In this document: piece after piece, positions 62,951 through 64,000 of the stretch
How positions within the stretch are numbered: position 1 is the first letter of the stretch
How the letters are laid out: each line of letters begins with the position of its first letter
DNA from: RUG563 sp964423675
GTDB lineage: Bacteria > Bacillota > Clostridia > Christensenellales > Aristaeellaceae
Assembly (NCBI GenBank): GCA_964423675.1
Contig: CAYRFP010000004.1
Location: 5,521-69,520 of the forward strand
Reading direction: 5' to 3'
Length of the DNA stretch: 64,000 nt
Notes under the pieces: generated by a model
Database searches by the model: none
Seen by the model: the letters and a program-made list of their open reading frames with translations, nothing else
What the model was told of the DNA's origin: nothing
Program-made: the position numbers and the translations under genes

Positions 62951-63853
62951 ATGAAACGAATGATAGCGCTGCTGGCAATGGTCTGCCTGTTTGCCTGGCC
63001 TGCTTGGGGAGAAGAAGAACGGCGGGTATATCGCGCTGGAGAAACAGAGCCTTTCGCAGCAGAGGAAACACTTTTGCAGTTGCGCGTGTGCCCACTGCTG
63101 GGCGCAGATTCCATGCTGCTAACTCTGGGCGAGCACAGCATGCTCATCGATATGGGCAATGAAGGCGATGTCGCGGCCGTAGCGCGGATGGTAAACCAGG
63201 AGGCAGGGCTTAAAAAGGTGGAGTACGCTTTCAGCACCCATCCGCATAGCGACCATATCAGCGGACTGCCGGGGCTTCTGTCTTCTGTGGGTATCGATAC
63301 GTTTCTGACTGTTTTCCCGCTGGATTATCGGGATACAACGGGCCCGGACGTAAGGCAGATTCGTGCTATTCGGGCGCTGAACGCGGAAAATGTGCCCGTT
63401 GAAATCCTGGATGCTGGGGATACAATCCCCTTTGGCGATGCGAAAATCACGGTATTGCGTCAGCATCAGTTTACCACCAATAATCGGTCGGCGATGCTGC
63501 TGGTGGAATATGGCGATTGTCGGCTGCTGCTGACGGCAGACATGGAGAATCAAGGCCAGGCGGTGCTGCTGAAAACGTATGATGTACATGCGGATATCAT
63601 GAAGTTTGCCCATCATGGGGTGACAAAAATGGATCAGGCGTTTCTGGAAGCGGTTCATCCGGAATTGGCCTTTTTCACCCATGGCTCGGGCAACACGAAG
63701 GATGCCCAGCGGCAGCTGAAGAGCTTGTCTATTCCGCATCTGTTTGCCACCTGGGGAACGATCACGTTTTCCTGTAACGGAGAAAAATGGATTGTGGAGC
63801 AGGATATTCTGCCGGAAATGAAGGATTACGCCGCCCGGTATCGGCTGGACTAA
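62951..63853 (+). CDS. Secreted metallo-beta-lactamase-fold hydrolase
   Basis: This 300-residue protein has a signal peptide (MKRMIALLAMVCLFAWPAWG, cleavage near residue 20). A metallo-beta-lactamase fold follows, with metal ligands His97, His99, Asp101 and His102 in STHPHSDHISG, then LLLTADMENQ and FAHHGVTKMD. The fold resembles the C-terminal domain of ComEC, thought to be a nuclease or phosphodiesterase. It is the last gene of the UgpB-like importer operon, 25 bases after the binding protein, and could release the imported molecule outside the cell; this is inference. Confidence 0.82.
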   Translation: MKRMIALLAMVCLFAWPAWGEEERRVYRAGETEPFAAEETLLQLRVCPLLGADSMLLTLGEHSMLIDMGNEGDVAAVARMVNQEAGLKKVEYAFSTHPHSDHISGLPGLLSSVGIDTFLTVFPLDYRDTTGPDVRQIRAIRALNAENVPVEILDAGDTIPFGDAKITVLRQHQFTTNNRSAMLLVEYGDCRLLLTADMENQGQAVLLKTYDVHADIMKFAHHGVTKMDQAFLEAVHPELAFFTHGSGNTKDAQRQLKSLSIPHLFATWGTITFSCNGEKWIVEQDILPEMKDYAARYRLD

Positions 63854-63926
63854 AAACAAAAAAACGTCTCCTGATCGCATAGAGCAAAAGCTCGGTGCTT
63901 GTAAAACAGTAAAAGTAAATTTCTTG
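63854..63926 (+). other. Intergenic stretch after the importer operon
   Basis: The bases after the hydrolase stop hold an A-rich run and a GAGCAAAAGCTC short palindrome, but no clear gene or promoter. Confidence 0.4.
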
Positions 63927-63962
63927 GAACAGGCATAATTTCGGTTATGCCTGTTCTGCTTT
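63927..63962 (+). terminator. Terminator near the right edge
   Basis: GAACAGGCATAA (63927-63938) pairs perfectly with TTATGCCTGTTC (63945-63956) with a 6-base loop, followed by TGCTTTT. It overlaps the end of a possible minus-strand gene. Confidence 0.8.
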
Positions 63963-64000
63963 TAGCAGCTCATCCACGGGGATAAAGCCAACGAGGTCAT
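63945..64000 (-). CDS. Possible 3' end of a minus-strand gene (cut by the window edge)
   Basis: On the minus strand the frame DLVGFIPVDELLKAEQA runs in from the window edge and ends in TAA at 63945-63947. It is uninterrupted and its stop lies in a terminator arm, as expected for a real gene end. The fragment is too short to identify. Confidence 0.4.
   Translation of the reverse strand, partial: DLVGFIPVDELLKAEQA

Noticed and set aside
1..64000. CRISPR arrays, insertion sequences, phage or integration sites
   Set aside because: I saw no regularly spaced repeats, transposase, integrase or terminal inverted repeats; the tRNA genes at 26.9-27.1 kb show no duplicated 3' ends that would mark an integrated element.

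Overview
The window reads as one stretch of chromosome from a Clostridia-like Bacillota, probably an anaerobic, glycan-degrading gut or rumen organism. This is an inference from content: a BrnQ gene behind a T-box leader, a yybP-ykoY type leader, CdaA/CdaR, FloA/NfeD, a SipW-type secretion cluster, strong AAAGGAG ribosome binding sites and many TTGACA/TATAAT promoters, at a mid-50s G+C. No phage, insertion sequence, CRISPR array or rRNA operon was seen.

Layout. 1-4.3 kb: the end of a LplC-type sugar permease, its binding protein and a membrane-bound AraC regulator. 4.4-11.1 kb: a divergent pair (L-fucose/L-arabinose isomerase-like protein and ROK regulator), then a GH3 beta-xylosidase/glucosidase and xylulokinase. 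11.2-15.0 kb: a P-type cation ATPase behind a probable manganese riboswitch, divergent from a DUF368 lipid-carrier transporter. 15.1-22.7 kb: two divergent GH38 alpha-mannosidases around a GNAT / Gfo-Idh (GH109-like) fusion. 22.7-26.8 kb: a frameshifted brnQ under a T-box, pnuC behind an unassigned attenuator-like leader, and a radical SAM protein. 26.9-27.1 kb: tRNA-Arg(CCG) and tRNA-Leu(CAA). 27.4-32.1 kb: four exported proteins, three with SipW-type leaders and one ending in an LPXTG-like signal, followed by an ER-type signal peptidase with a long Pro/Gln/Tyr-rich tail. 32.2-38.1 kb: a sugar ABC importer in which the binding protein and both permeases carry extra extracytoplasmic helical parts. 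38.2-44.7 kb: tagaturonate reductase, TrmL, two UDG-superfamily proteins, NfeD, FloA and an orphan LytTR regulator. 44.8-52.4 kb (minus strand): an ABC-2 exporter, a NOL1/NOP2/sun methyltransferase, the CdaA/CdaR operon and TruA. 52.7-59.7 kb: a small basic protein, PurB, a heterodimeric ABC exporter and a two-component system. 59.8-63.9 kb: a second, conventional ABC importer without its own ATPase, plus a secreted metallo-beta-lactamase-fold protein.

How it fits together. Most of the left half serves capture and breakdown of plant or host glycans: xylosides through GH3 and XylB, mannosides through the GH38 enzymes, and uronates through UxaB. Three sugar ABC systems are present in whole or part but only one MsmX/UgpC-type ATPase gene, so that ATPase may energise more than one of them. 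The strongest candidate for an undescribed arrangement is the 32.2-38.1 kb importer. The extended SipW-type cluster and the GNAT/GH109-like fusion come next. All calls rest on reading the sequence and recalling family motifs; no database search was run.
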